The translations under genes were made by a program, and so were the position numbers. A stretch of 64,000 bases of DNA, from contig FOBR01000005.1 in NCBI GenBank assembly GCA_900109895.1, positions 186,001-250,000 of the forward strand, in the 5' to 3' direction. This document shows, in pieces, positions 27,652 to 38,048 of the stretch. The stretch's first letter is position 1. Every line of letters begins with the position of its first letter. The DNA is from a bacterium A37T11 (GTDB taxonomy: Bacteria; Bacteroidota; Bacteroidia; Sphingobacteriales; Sphingobacteriaceae). The notes beneath the pieces are model-generated. The model was not told where the DNA came from, did no database searches, and worked only from the letters and a program-made list of their open reading frames with translations.

Positions 27652-30600
27652 CTAATAATCAAAATCGTTTGATTCACTACACTTTTCACTGGTATACCTT
27701 AAGTTAAATTCGATGTGCTTTTGGCAATTTCCCGCACAAAACTTCATTAAAGCTTGAAAGCCAACTCCGATATGCCCACTTACAAATAAGCACCAGGCAC
27801 TAGCATTAAGATTGATGGATGTACAAGCCGCAGCAGTAAAGCTAGGGTCACCTCCAGTATTTGCAAAAGCAAATTTAGTACCCAATTCAGCACTGGCATC
27901 CCCTTTGATACCACAGGCCCCACCCAGTACAGCCAATTTCGCATAGGCGCGAGCAAAGAGCATTGCTCCTATGCCAATTTCCATATCAGGACCAAATTCT
28001 GCGTATATACGCCCATCTAATCCCGCCATAGCAGCCACTTCAAAATCGGCAACCCAAAAATTCACACCAAACTTTACTTCTTCAATAATGTCTTTGCGAC
28101 CAGTCATAAAAAATCCATTAATACCCTGGCGGTGATATATGGCAGGTAATTTACGGACATAAGACACCTCCGTAATCCGTTGTTCAAGTGCAGGAGAAAT
28201 TTCAGGATAAGAACCTATGCATATACCTGCCCCGAGTGGAAAAATAAGTGGAACGGCCCTCACATTAATATTCGCCCCAGCATAAAAATACCAACCACGC
28301 GGATCAAACAATACTTCAATACCTAGTTTAGTGAGTGAAACCGCACCGGCATCTAGTTTTGGCATGCTCAGCGATCCAAAGATGCGGCCATTTTTAAAGT
28401 CAAAGTCAAACTTCATACCACTAAAACTATCACCAGCACCATTAGCTGCATCGGATATTTTTTGAACTGGAAGCTCATCCTGCAGTCCTTTGAGCGCTTC
28501 CATAGCGACCATTTTGGCTTCCTGCTTTGCTTCATTGGCCAGATTAATACCCGTAAACCCATCAATTACGCCATTCAATTGCAAGAGAGAACCAATTGGG
28601 TTTTTGTCAATATTATTGATAGCGTCCATACCCTGTCCTACCAATTTCCATTTGGCAGACAATTCTTTCATCTGTTGTTTAATTTCACCAATAGGGATCA
28701 TCTGATGAAAGGTATTATTAATTTCATTGAGCTGTGCTTCGATCTCACTTCTCATTTCATTGAGGCCAGCATCCTGCATGACTTCGTCGATGACGTCTGC
28801 AGCCATATTATGGGCTTCCTTTTTGTATTCACCCAATACTACTTCGACTTGCTTTTTTAGGAGGTCTGCTTGCTGCTGTGCAGTCTCAGTCACCATACTT
28901 ACCAAATTAGCTTTGAGAGCCTGCGCTTGTCCGGGTAGTTGTACCAAACCTGCAATACCAAGTCCTGCCGTTTTAAACACTTGAGATGCTGTGTTATTTA
29001 AGCTTGTAAATAAAGTACCACCAGGACCTTTAAAATCAAATTTAAGTGGGCCAATGTTAAGTTGGGGAGTATCATCGCTTCCACCCAATGCCTTTTCTCC
29101 GGGAAGATAGGTCAGATCGACCGCAATGTTATCCGGCACGTTTGGCAAGTGAAGGCTCATAGTTCCAGAGAGTACCAACCGATCAAAATTACTATAAAGT
29201 GCACGAGGCTTAAATGAAAGCTGCTTGTAAAGCGTGATGTCATTACTAGAGGCGTTGAAACCAAAAACCTCTTCGTCGTTGCTTAATAAAGACATATACT
29301 GGATGTCCAGGCGCTCATTTGGATTAGTCATACCATCTAACCCTTGTATATATGCTGCCTGCCCCTCATCACTTTTTAGGCTGAGTTTATAATGTCCTTG
29401 CCCGGCTATACGGCCCACATCCGGGTCATACATAAAGACGATTTCGGTCAGTGGGTTAACATTGAGCTTTATGTGCGCGGCTCCACCTAAATAAAAATTA
29501 TTCCGTAAAGATGAAGAAGCTCCCGAACCCATAGAAGGACATATTAATTCGCCAGGTATTAGCGTCATTTGCGGAATTTTTAAGTCTGCCCGGCCAGTAT
29601 AAAGTGTCAGGTCATGCATGACAATACCACCAGACGTGTTAGACAATTCCCACGAATTCGTACGAAGTTGCCATTTTTCCAGATCAATCTTGAGCGAATC
29701 ATTCGTTTCTATACGCTCCAGCCGATCATGGCGCAAGACCGCTTTTCCAGCTTGTAAGTTTATCGGTATGTTGCCTTGAATGGTAGAACTTAGATTCATA
29801 AACAAGTTAATGCTGTCGCCCAGGATAAAAGATTCGCGATTGCCCGTTTGGTCTGTAAGACCGTCAAAACCCAGATATTTGAAATTAATAGGCCCACCAT
29901 TATCAGTAGAGAGAGAGAATTGCTTTAACGGATAGGGTAGGTCCGTGCGGAAAACTGGGATTTTTACTTTTTCGGACCCTGCCGCCAGCCCATAATTACC
30001 CAAGAAAAAATCCTTTTCGTCAGAGATGGTCATATAGCTACTTGGAAAATTGAAGGAGTGGTTTACAATCCTTACTTTAGCGCTCAGTATGCCCGTCGTG
30101 TCTGACCCGGATTTTAAAATGCACATCGACTCCTCTTCAGGCGCAGACGCTTCAGCCATAAATACACCAAATGCATTTATCCTTATCTTTCGCATGTTTA
30201 GATCCAAACGATTCTCCACAGGGACTGCCAGTGGCACCCCAGCGGCATTATGAATGTTTGAAGGTTTTATAGCCAAATCATTGAAAGGGAGAACCTGGTC
30301 AGTTTGTATTTCATTAGTGACTGCAAAGTTTCCGTTTTGGAGTTTACCAAAAATTTCGCCACTTACGTGGTATAGACCGTCATCGGATCGCTTCATTTCA
30401 CTGATTCTTACAGGAAAACCATAGAGCTTACTTACATCAATATCTTTTACCTCACTGATGGTTAAATTAAGCGTATCAGAACCCCCTACTCTATAAGATT
30501 TACTTTGATATTTTATTGAGCTGCCAATAAACGTTTTCCCAGGTTCTGAATAGGCAGTTTTAATAGAAATAGGAAAGTCTTTCACCCTATTTCTTTGAAT

Positions 30601-33600
30601 AATTCTTAATTCTGGCCTTGCGACAAGAAGTGTGTATTCCCCATTTTCTGTTGTGGTAGTGCTTATAGATGATTGACCTCCTGTACCTTCATCCTGATAA
30701 ACCAGGGCATTTTTTACCGGGAGGCCAGAATCAGCCATTGTGACCCGTCCTTTTAATAATTCGGCTCTCTTAACCCGGATAAGTACAATACGCATCTTAT
30801 TGTCATCCGGACTAACGATATTACTTTTCACAGTTGGAACGATCAGGTTACTGTTTTTTGGATCGATTTCCTGGTTGCCATTATCTGCCCAAATAGTAAA
30901 ATTATCCGTTGCATTGTTGGAGAATTCGATTTTAACATTGCCATATAAATTCGAGTAAGCGGTTATGCTATCAGGTCCTTCCACTCGTAGCCTGACATTA
31001 GGTACCACATTGCCATTTTCATCCATCACGCGAACCAACATTCGGTGTTTTCTTTTGGTTAAGGCAAAGTCGCCGAGGTATTCATCCGCTTTGCCAGGAT
31101 TTACTCCAACAGTTCGTGGCATATAAGCGGGGTCATAAGGCAGTATGAGGATGGAGTCTGGCCGCGCAGGCAGATCAATGTCAAATCGCTGCAAATTATC
31201 AACCAGCGTAACCACAGGAGTCACAGGTGCAGAGACTACTAACGGGTTTAAATGACTGGCAGTAACTTCTTGCACTGTAAGCGTATTTGGTGAAAACTGG
31301 CTTATTTGTGTGGCTACATTCACCACAGCCCTTTTACCAATGGATACGGTAGGTCCAACGGTAAGCTTTGTTATACGAGTTCCAGAAACTACCTGGGTAG
31401 ACAAACTCCCTAATGTGCCAAGTGGAGTAACGGTAGGGGTAGCGATGACTCGCGATTGCGACTGTTGGATTACATTATTGTTAACAGCGGCTTTTACAGA
31501 ATTGGCTAAGAAACCGAATGATATATCATTATTAACTTTAGGGGCTGGCGACATTTTGTTTCCCGTGTAGGAATAGGTATCAGTCCAACGACCGTTTATT
31601 TTGAGTTTCACCCTAGCAGCCACACCCGAGGCATGATTATCAGCATCAATGACATAACCAAATGCATTATTGGCAGCTGGGGCTAAAGCGGTGTTCCATA
31701 CATATTGGCGGCCGCTACGTCCCATATCAAGCGCTCCAAGCTCCGTTTGAAATCCCTCTGAAGGTGTTATCGTATATCCGGAGGCGCTGAGCACAGACAG
31801 CGTCGTCCAGCTACGACCTTTAGATGAACTATATATATTATATGGAAAGTAAGGGTTAGATGAAGTCAGGAGGCTACTTAAGTCGTCAAATTTGTAATAT
31901 CCATTATCGTCGGTTTCAGTATAAAAATAAACGCCTTTATTATTTATGGACACCTCGAGCCTCATGGTGACACCTTTTATTCCGAGCGTGGTGCTGTTGT
32001 CTGTAATGCGCCCACGTACAGTAGCAGGTTCTGGCAAAATACGCAAATAGGTGTCCTGTGTTGTATTCGGGTCAAATTCACTGTTAAATACAACCGAGGA
32101 AATATCATTAGAGTTTAACTGTCCCGGTAAGTCAGGTCCGAACGATAAATTTTCAGACTCACTGCGCGTAGATAGGTTTTTGGTATCTGGAAATTCTAAA
32201 TAAGCTTTTTGAAATGCAGTAGACCCTTCCCGATCCTTATTATCAGCTTCAATCAAAATAATGTCGTTTTCCTTGCCCTTAGATTTCACGACATTTGGAA
32301 AAATAACTGTACCATCCCCAGTGCTTGCCCCTTGCCTGAAAAGTATATAAGAAGAGAGGGTGGTGGTGGTTGAGGGTAGAAAAGCAGAATTTAAATACAC
32401 CAACCTTGTTGGTAAGCTTCCAATGCTTCTCTTTCCGATAGTGCGTATGGAATTATAGGCCTTGTTTGTTGTTGAAATATTTTGAGTGGAGGTATTTGCT
32501 ACAGAAACATTTTTGGTAATAGACAAAAGCATTTCCTTATTGATGTCAATACCCTGTACTACGGGCCACTCACTTCGTAGAGGGCTATTTGCCACCCGAT
32601 AAATGTTGATGGGTACATTCGGAAAATCTGTAAGCGTTTCCGGATGGTCTAATTTTTCTACTTTCTGTACATGTACTTTTAGATTAAAAGTTTGTACATA
32701 AGAGTTGAGGGTTCCACAATCGGTGTTTTGCCAAGGTTGTAATATAATGTCATTATCAGGTGCACAATAATACGTATTATCAGGTACAATCCTGTACACC
32801 CGGGTGACTTTTCCATACGTATCACTCCTAAATTCTCCTGATCCTGTTGTTAATGATCCATTTTCGCTTATGCCTGTATAGTCGCTATTGGGAAAATCAA
32901 AGGTAAAATTGCCGTCAGCATCAGTCATCACCGTTTGAAGCACTTTTAAATTATCCGATTTGTACTGTCCATTTATGAATATTGTTCCAGAGATCCTCTT
33001 AGTGGTATGATCTATAACAGGTGGTTTGTAGTTGTCAATCACTTCCTGCGCCATATAAGGCATTGGGGTCATTCCAATCTGGTTAATACGCATGGAGCGA
33101 ATATTTTGTGTTGCGAATGCAGTGGCGCCAACACTAAAAGTAGACGTTATCGGCCTTGCGGCAGTAGTTATATTAGTAGGAACCGCAGGGGTTTCATCTT
33201 TATCCATAAGGTAAAAAACCACCAGTTTTACAGGCATATTCGCATACGGAGTAGGGGGCATACTCTTATCAGTTTTATACGTATATTGCAGTTTACCGGT
33301 TAGCCTAGAGCGGGGAGGACTCACTAGTTCCTTGGTAAGTGCCAGCCAGGTAGTGTCCGGCTGTCCATTGTACAGGAAGGATTGCCATTTAGCATAGATG
33401 CTGTCTGCAGGGGCAGATTCTTGTTCACCGAATGAAGACTCTGTTACTACTTTTGTAGCATCCTCCAAGCATATTTCATATTGGTAGGGCTCCGCATCAA
33501 GGCTTCTGAACAGGCGTTCAAAACTTACCGTGTAAGCTTCCGGCTGGGCACCTGGTCCAGGATTAGGAGTTACTCGTTCCGCAATGAGAATTTTATCACT

Positions 33601-35187
33601 TTCGCTGGAGGATGGCTTTCCATTATCATCTGTTATATCACCCTCGTATTTTGGAATGCCCAGTTTGATGTCATTTTTATAAGCCGATTTTCGGTATAGC
33701 TTAATGTGTGCACCGGCTACATAATTTCCCTTCAAACTTTCAAATGCTTCTTGTACATTCACCCGTAACGTATAGCTATTGGCATTTAATACCACCGCCG
33801 TAAGGTCTTGTCGACCTCCAGGTGTAATGTGTAAGTACTGCGCATAAGGCTTATAGTAGGGGTTAGTTGTTTCCAGTTGGTAAAGCATCGCTAGGTTGCC
33901 GGTACCACTATTATTTGCCAAACCGCTTGCGCCATAATAATCCAACCTATTGGTAGGAATTACTCCAGCACTGTCTAATGAAGAAAGAAGGCAAGTAAGG
34001 TTAAAATTGCCATTTTCATCTGTTTCTGCCGTTAAACCATCCAGCATGGATGATTCAGAAGACAGCGCACGTTTGCTTTCTTCATCCAAAGGCTCATAAT
34101 GAGCCACAGAATCGCTCCCCATGGTTTCCCTTACAAAAACCCTTTTTAGAAAAACCTGTTCATGTGAAACGGGATAGGTTTTTCCGTTAGAATCATGGGC
34201 AAAACGATACAAAAGTTGTCCGGAAATCCGTGTGGTATCTTTATAAATAGTATCTTTTTTGTATATAACCCGTTTATCCACATTCAGCGAATCTGGAACC
34301 ATCGCGCTAACCGGCTGTATATAGCTAAACGTGATCACCTCACTCTTACCCCCATTGCGGAAGGTAACGCTATTAAATGGGTCTTCTGCCTGTACCATAA
34401 GTGCATATTGCCGTCCGGGGGTAAGCTGCGGATCTGCCGGTCCATATAATAAGGTGTTGCCTTGCACGGTGCGTTCAAAGAAAGCAGGTGTCGTGGAAGA
34501 TTGCATGGCATCGTTCGGGTTACGTGGTGAAAGCATCTCTACCATTCGTACATGGTATTGCGTCGCAGGAGAACTGCCAGGAGGAGTGCTCCAGGTAATG
34601 GGGAAAGCCTGTGGCCCCAGGCTACTTAATTCCTGCTCATTAGCCGGGGAGATAATGATAGGCGGTTCAACGTTACTGATGTTAAACTCTTTACAACCGA
34701 TGGGTTCCTCAGGACTCAATGGCTCATGGCCATCATACTCCAAGGCCCTGACGCAAATGTTGTAGGTTCCTTCAGGCAGGATGAAGCCGCGGTTAATGTC
34801 AGATGCACTGATCCCAGTATAGTCGATGGTATTTGGATTAAACAAACTAACAATGTCACTGGCATTAAGGGTTTTCGTCTCAAGTGGTGCCAACTCAACC
34901 GGTTGCGGACTCCGATAGCTGTCCTTGACACTGGCCGAGACGCCATTGTCGCCGGTAATACTGCCCCGCAGCTGTATTCTGAGTGAATTGCGGCTGGTGT
35001 TAGTCAGCGTAAGCAACATCAAATCTGGCCTGGATGCATAATCGCTTACCCGGCTCAAGTAGGGAGGCATAATGCGTATCTGCACGTTTACTTGCGCCTG
35101 CGTAACTTGTTGTATAGCCAGCATGAGCCAAAAGAAACAAAACCTAAGGCAATTTTTACGTATATTCACAGTACATATTTTCATCAT
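27652..35187 (-). CDS. Giant secreted surface protein (2,511 residues), TANFOR-like N-terminus
   Basis: Signal peptide ending near VTQAQ, then about 220 residues with the look of the TANFOR domain first described in Tannerella (IRIMPPYLSRVSDYASRPDLMLLTLTN... ILPEGTYNICVRALEYDG...PPIIISPANEQEL). The middle holds several carboxypeptidase-regulatory-like beta-sandwiches (VRGRITDNSTTLGIKGVTMRLEV...DDNGYYKFDDL; LKGRVTMADSGLPVKNALVYQDEG...ENGEYTLLV). Near residues 2150-2280 a charged helical stretch could form a coiled coil, followed by a beta-rich, Cys-containing C-terminus (CTSINLNASAWCLF... FCAGNCQKH). No recognised catalytic motif. The ATG overlaps the stop of the beta-barrel gene (TGATG), and the FN3 gene follows by 3 bases, so the three are one operon. 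Function unknown; a surface or cell-contact structure fits the domains. Confidence 0.85.
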   Translation of the reverse strand: MMKICTVNIRKNCLRFCFFWLMLAIQQVTQAQVNVQIRIMPPYLSRVSDYASRPDLMLLTLTNTSRNSLRIQLRGSITGDNGVSASVKDSYRSPQPVELAPLETKTLNASDIVSLFNPNTIDYTGISASDINRGFILPEGTYNICVRALEYDGHEPLSPEEPIGCKEFNISNVEPPIIISPANEQELSSLGPQAFPITWSTPPGSSPATQYHVRMVEMLSPRNPNDAMQSSTTPAFFERTVQGNTLLYGPADPQLTPGRQYALMVQAEDPFNSVTFRNGGKSEVITFSYIQPVSAMVPDSLNVDKRVIYKKDTIYKDTTRISGQLLYRFAHDSNGKTYPVSHEQVFLKRVFVRETMGSDSVAHYEPLDEESKRALSSESSMLDGLTAETDENGNFNLTCLLSSLDSAGVIPTNRLDYYGASGLANNSGTGNLAMLYQLETTNPYYKPYAQYLHITPGGRQDLTAVVLNANSYTLRVNVQEAFESLKGNYVAGAHIKLYRKSAYKNDIKLGIPKYEGDITDDNGKPSSSESDKILIAERVTPNPGPGAQPEAYTVSFERLFRSLDAEPYQYEICLEDATKVVTESSFGEQESAPADSIYAKWQSFLYNGQPDTTWLALTKELVSPPRSRLTGKLQYTYKTDKSMPPTPYANMPVKLVVFYLMDKDETPAVPTNITTAARPITSTFSVGATAFATQNIRSMRINQIGMTPMPYMAQEVIDNYKPPVIDHTTKRISGTIFINGQYKSDNLKVLQTVMTDADGNFTFDFPNSDYTGISENGSLTTGSGEFRSDTYGKVTRVYRIVPDNTYYCAPDNDIILQPWQNTDCGTLNSYVQTFNLKVHVQKVEKLDHPETLTDFPNVPINIYRVANSPLRSEWPVVQGIDINKEMLLSITKNVSVANTSTQNISTTNKAYNSIRTIGKRSIGSLPTRLVYLNSAFLPSTTTTLSSYILFRQGASTGDGTVIFPNVVKSKGKENDIILIEADNKDREGSTAFQKAYLEFPDTKNLSTRSESENLSFGPDLPGQLNSNDISSVVFNSEFDPNTTQDTYLRILPEPATVRGRITDNSTTLGIKGVTMRLEVSINNKGVYFYTETDDNGYYKFDDLSSLLTSSNPYFPYNIYSSSKGRSWTTLSVLSASGYTITPSEGFQTELGALDMGRSGRQYVWNTALAPAANNAFGYVIDADNHASGVAARVKLKINGRWTDTYSYTGNKMSPAPKVNNDISFGFLANSVKAAVNNNVIQQSQSRVIATPTVTPLGTLGSLSTQVVSGTRITKLTVGPTVSIGKRAVVNVATQISQFSPNTLTVQEVTASHLNPLVVSAPVTPVVTLVDNLQRFDIDLPARPDSILILPYDPAYMPRTVGVNPGKADEYLGDFALTKRKHRMLVRVMDENGNVVPNVRLRVEGPDSITAYSNLYGNVKIEFSNNATDNFTIWADNGNQEIDPKNSNLIVPTVKSNIVSPDDNKMRIVLIRVKRAELLKGRVTMADSGLPVKNALVYQDEGTGGQSSISTTTTENGEYTLLVARPELRIIQRNRVKDFPISIKTAYSEPGKTFIGSSIKYQSKSYRVGGSDTLNLTISEVKDIDVSKLYGFPVRISEMKRSDDGLYHVSGEIFGKLQNGNFAVTNEIQTDQVLPFNDLAIKPSNIHNAAGVPLAVPVENRLDLNMRKIRINAFGVFMAEASAPEEESMCILKSGSDTTGILSAKVRIVNHSFNFPSSYMTISDEKDFFLGNYGLAAGSEKVKIPVFRTDLPYPLKQFSLSTDNGGPINFKYLGFDGLTDQTGNRESFILGDSINLFMNLSSTIQGNIPINLQAGKAVLRHDRLERIETNDSLKIDLEKWQLRTNSWELSNTSGGIVMHDLTLYTGRADLKIPQMTLIPGELICPSMGSGASSSLRNNFYLGGAAHIKLNVNPLTEIVFMYDPDVGRIAGQGHYKLSLKSDEGQAAYIQGLDGMTNPNERLDIQYMSLLSNDEEVFGFNASSNDITLYKQLSFKPRALYSNFDRLVLSGTMSLHLPNVPDNIAVDLTYLPGEKALGGSDDTPQLNIGPLKFDFKGPGGTLFTSLNNTASQVFKTAGLGIAGLVQLPGQAQALKANLVSMVTETAQQQADLLKKQVEVVLGEYKKEAHNMAADVIDEVMQDAGLNEMRSEIEAQLNEINNTFHQMIPIGEIKQQMKELSAKWKLVGQGMDAINNIDKNPIGSLLQLNGVIDGFTGINLANEAKQEAKMVAMEALKGLQDELPVQKISDAANGAGDSFSGMKFDFDFKNGRIFGSLSMPKLDAGAVSLTKLGIEVLFDPRGWYFYAGANINVRAVPLIFPLGAGICIGSYPEISPALEQRITEVSYVRKLPAIYHRQGINGFFMTGRKDIIEEVKFGVNFWVADFEVAAMAGLDGRIYAEFGPDMEIGIGAMLFARAYAKLAVLGGACGIKGDASAELGTKFAFANTGGDPSFTAAACTSINLNASAWCLFVSGHIGVGFQALMKFCAGNCQKHIEFNLRYTSEKCSESNDFDY

Positions 35188-36899
35188 CAGAAATTTAGTT
35201 GGTAGGCAAGTTCACCCCGGGTCTCTGTGAATGCAGGGTTGACACCCGTGATAGCACTGCCGGGATTATTGTTAGTCAGATAAAAAGAAAAACGCAGGGT
35301 CTGGATCTTGTTAATCCGGTAATTGAGGTTTGCCGTACCGTTGATGATCAAACTTTTGCTACCGTTATTGGTATCCCCCTGCATCACACTCGTGTTCAAT
35401 CCGGCCTGTAGAGCATTGTTTTTTAAGGTATAGTTGCCACCAAGACTCAGCCCCTGGTAGCTATTCTTAACATCGATACTTTTGAGGGAAGTATAGCTCA
35501 GGTTTCCAAAAAGGCTCAGCCTTTTAGCAGGGATTGAGAGTGTATAATTCAAGAAATATTGTCCAGTACGTATATTTCGGCTTGCGGCCTCTGTGCCATA
35601 ATAACTATTATAGTCATCCATGGCGCTAATATTAACTGAAAACATGATCATCTGGCTGGTCTGCGTTCCCTGGATGAGGTAGCGGGGCATGATACTGATG
35701 ACCTGAGTAGTTTGCACAATTTTGAGTGAATCGGCAAACTTGAGTGTGTTAGGCTTTTGGTTATTTGAAAAATTGCTATAGTTGATGTCCAAACCCAGTT
35801 GTTTTGTAATCTCGGCACTCAGCACGCCCGAGCCGATGAAGCGCCGGTTAGTAGCTTGCTTTTGCTGCCGTACATTGTCGTGCTGTATCCCCACACTGCC
35901 ATTTACGCGCAACTTACCATTAGGCAGGCTAAAGTTGGGAGCAAATGTCCAGCTTTCCAGGTCGTTTGAAAAAAAGTAGGATCCCATTGTTTTAAAGTCT
36001 GGGTCAATACGCCGGTAATTGACCTTCAGTCCATAGTTTTTATCTTTATAGCCCACAGCAGCATCCAGCGCCATGAACCATTCGGACGAGCCGTTGATGT
36101 CAAAGAAATTTTTTACACGGTGCAACAGCTTACTGTCAATGGAATCCAAATTGATGGGCGAGTTAATATCGCGGGTATAGATACTGATGGCCCCATTACT
36201 TTCTATAAAAAGATGTTTAATAGTCCACCGAGTGCTATAGCCCATGGAAGTATTTGCTTCGGCAAGTACATTGATGCTGTCTGGTAGGCGGATGTCAGGA
36301 CGGGAAGTACTGTCATCCTTTGCCTGGAAAAAATTAAAATCGAAATAATTAGCCTGGGTGCCATACCCTAACTTAGCCGCGTAGCCTTTACGGCTGAAGG
36401 AGAAGGGTACTAAGGCTTGCGTAGTCGTATCAATAACAGTGGCCCTGTTCAGACGTCCTGCCATAAAACCAACACGAAGTTTGCCCGGGTTCAGCTCAAA
36501 ACCAGCTCCCAGCATAGTGTGACCTGCTAGCGTATAAGGAGAAAACGTGATATTGCGGTAGCCAGCATGCACCGTAATCCATTTATAAGTGGGGCTTAAC
36601 CCAAACTGATTGAACGGTTGGCGAAATGAACGGTCGTCTTTGCTCAACGTAAAACTAAAAGGAATGCTCCATCCATAGAGGCTTAGGGTAGGGCTGCCGC
36701 TCAACAAATAAGTAAACGGCTCCCGGCGTCCAGCAATTCCACTTGCATTATAAAAAATGCCGCGCAGCTCCAAGCCTCCATTAAAAGCTATTGGCTTTTG
36801 GTTACCTAGGTTTGATAGGTCTTGAGTTATACCTGAAAAGGGAAGTAACCCTAGCGCTATTATTAAAGTCCATTTAGTCCATAACTCCGATTTCCGCAT
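35187..36899 (-). CDS. Outer-membrane beta-barrel protein
   Basis: 570-residue exported protein, first of the three-gene operon. A signal peptide ends near SGITQ. The rest is made of alternating amphipathic strands (FNGGLELRGIFYN; GWSIPFSFTLSK; KWITVHAGYRNITFSPYTL; GKLRVGFMAGRLN; RNIRTGQYFLNYTLSIPAKRLSLFGNLSYTSLK) and ends in an aromatic residue (RGELAYQLNF), the usual BAM recognition end. A barrel of about 20 or more strands would fit. The family is not recognised. Its stop overlaps the start of the giant gene by one base. An export or anchoring role for the two large downstream proteins is an inference from this coupling. Confidence 0.8.
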   Translation of the reverse strand: MRKSELWTKWTLIIALGLLPFSGITQDLSNLGNQKPIAFNGGLELRGIFYNASGIAGRREPFTYLLSGSPTLSLYGWSIPFSFTLSKDDRSFRQPFNQFGLSPTYKWITVHAGYRNITFSPYTLAGHTMLGAGFELNPGKLRVGFMAGRLNRATVIDTTTQALVPFSFSRKGYAAKLGYGTQANYFDFNFFQAKDDSTSRPDIRLPDSINVLAEANTSMGYSTRWTIKHLFIESNGAISIYTRDINSPINLDSIDSKLLHRVKNFFDINGSSEWFMALDAAVGYKDKNYGLKVNYRRIDPDFKTMGSYFFSNDLESWTFAPNFSLPNGKLRVNGSVGIQHDNVRQQKQATNRRFIGSGVLSAEITKQLGLDINYSNFSNNQKPNTLKFADSLKIVQTTQVISIMPRYLIQGTQTSQMIMFSVNISAMDDYNSYYGTEAASRNIRTGQYFLNYTLSIPAKRLSLFGNLSYTSLKSIDVKNSYQGLSLGGNYTLKNNALQAGLNTSVMQGDTNNGSKSLIINGTANLNYRINKIQTLRFSFYLTNNNPGSAITGVNPAFTETRGELAYQLNF

Positions 36900-37383
36900 T
36901 ACTAATTATTGAAGGTATTTTATCCTACAAAAAACCTTATCTTATGCCGAAAAAACTTTCGATTTTGTTGCAAATACTTATTCATTTGTTTCATCAATCA
37001 TTTTTTACCCTATTATAGCATAGTTTCGCGGTATACAATGTGATTCCAGCAGAATATTTAAATAATAAATTAGAAGGGAATGAAGATTCTTTTAATGGGA
37101 ATTACATAAAGCTTCTGCACGTTCACAAAGTCGCGTAGCATATCCTTTTTTGTTTCAGAAACCTCTACGCCCAAGTACTTTTTAAGATTTGGTGTCTCAC
37201 AAAGTTAGAGGCGAACAAGTAAGGTGCCTTTGAAAGGTCATTTAAAAAGAAACTATTTAACAACAGTTCATCATAAATTATAGTCCTTCCATAGAACATG
37301 AGATACCTAATTTTATCCGTTATACCGAGTGGAAAAAGAATCTGACCACCTGTCAAATCGACCCTGTTTTCCGAACCTTATTT
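36900..37383. other. 484-base gap with a degraded gene remnant
   Basis: No intact gene. On the minus strand, 37374 down to about 37200 reads openly (NRVDLTGGQILFPLG... SKAPYLFASNFV). After a frameshift near 37200-37210 a second open stretch continues to about 37080 (ETPNLKKYLGVEVSETKKDML... VQKLYVIPIKR). Together they look like one broken coding sequence of about 95 residues, family not recognised. The part nearest 36900 is AT-rich and should hold the promoter of the beta-barrel operon, but I see no clean TAnnTTTG there. Confidence 0.4.
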
Positions 37384-37950
37384 TTAAAAATTTAAATTAT
37401 TTTTTTCTTTCAAAATACGAAATATAAAATCAATTCTTTTTTCGACAGTTGTTCGCGGTATTTCTACAACAGCGTAATTTAAATCAGTATAAACCTGAAA
37501 CATCATTTCATAGGTAGCAATTGCCTCCTCGAAGGACTGCTTTCTCTCTGCATCATTCAAATAGATTTCTTCCCAAGGAGGAGTTATAAATACAGTATTG
37601 TAATATCGGTTACACCGAGCAGACCGCCGCACATTCTTATGAATAGGGAGATGGCATAATTTTAGGTAGCCTATTACATCTGGGATGGCACGGTCAAAGA
37701 AAACCAGCGAATTTAAACATAGGGCGTTTTTGTAATCTCTTTTACCCATTTTCAGCATTTCGTCAGCAAAGCCATTTTTGTCAGCCCATGGAAGGCTAGT
37801 ACCACCTTTTTTAAGTTGTTCTTGAATAATGTGTCGACCAGATTCTTTTACGCAAAAGTACCCTATTTCGGATAGCTTCCCCACAATTGAGGTTTTACCC
37901 ATTCCTGGTCCTCCGGTAATAATGATCGCGTTATGATTTATTTGCTCCAT
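37384..37950 (-). CDS. AAA family ATPase/kinase-like protein (AAA_28 type)
   Basis: 188-residue cytosolic P-loop protein. Walker A is GGPGMGKTS at about residues 12-20; a likely second acidic motif is NSLVFFDRAIPD (about 81-92). The ending SFEEAIATYEMMFQVYTDLNYAVVEIPRTTVEKRIDFI is typical of the AAA_28 group, which resembles nucleotide or small-molecule kinases. The ATG at 37950 places the P-loop beta-strand right at the N-terminus; the longer start at 37971 adds only MMLTIIN. It lies after GNAT and MBL genes on the same strand, 98 bases downstream. Substrate unknown. Confidence 0.8.
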   Translation of the reverse strand: MEQINHNAIIITGGPGMGKTSIVGKLSEIGYFCVKESGRHIIQEQLKKGGTSLPWADKNGFADEMLKMGKRDYKNALCLNSLVFFDRAIPDVIGYLKLCHLPIHKNVRRSARCNRYYNTVFITPPWEEIYLNDAERKQSFEEAIATYEMMFQVYTDLNYAVVEIPRTTVEKRIDFIFRILKEKNNLNF

Positions 37951-38048
37951 ATTAATAATTGTTAGCATCAACCATTGGCTATTAGTATGGTCGATCTATT
38001 AACCAAAAGAATACATAGGTTGTTTCTTTTACAGATGCTGCCATATTT

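Noticed and set aside
28462-34986. Plus-strand frames up to 144 residues inside the giant gene
   Set aside because: They are antisense shadows; the minus frame is continuous for 2,511 residues with a signal peptide and repeated domains.
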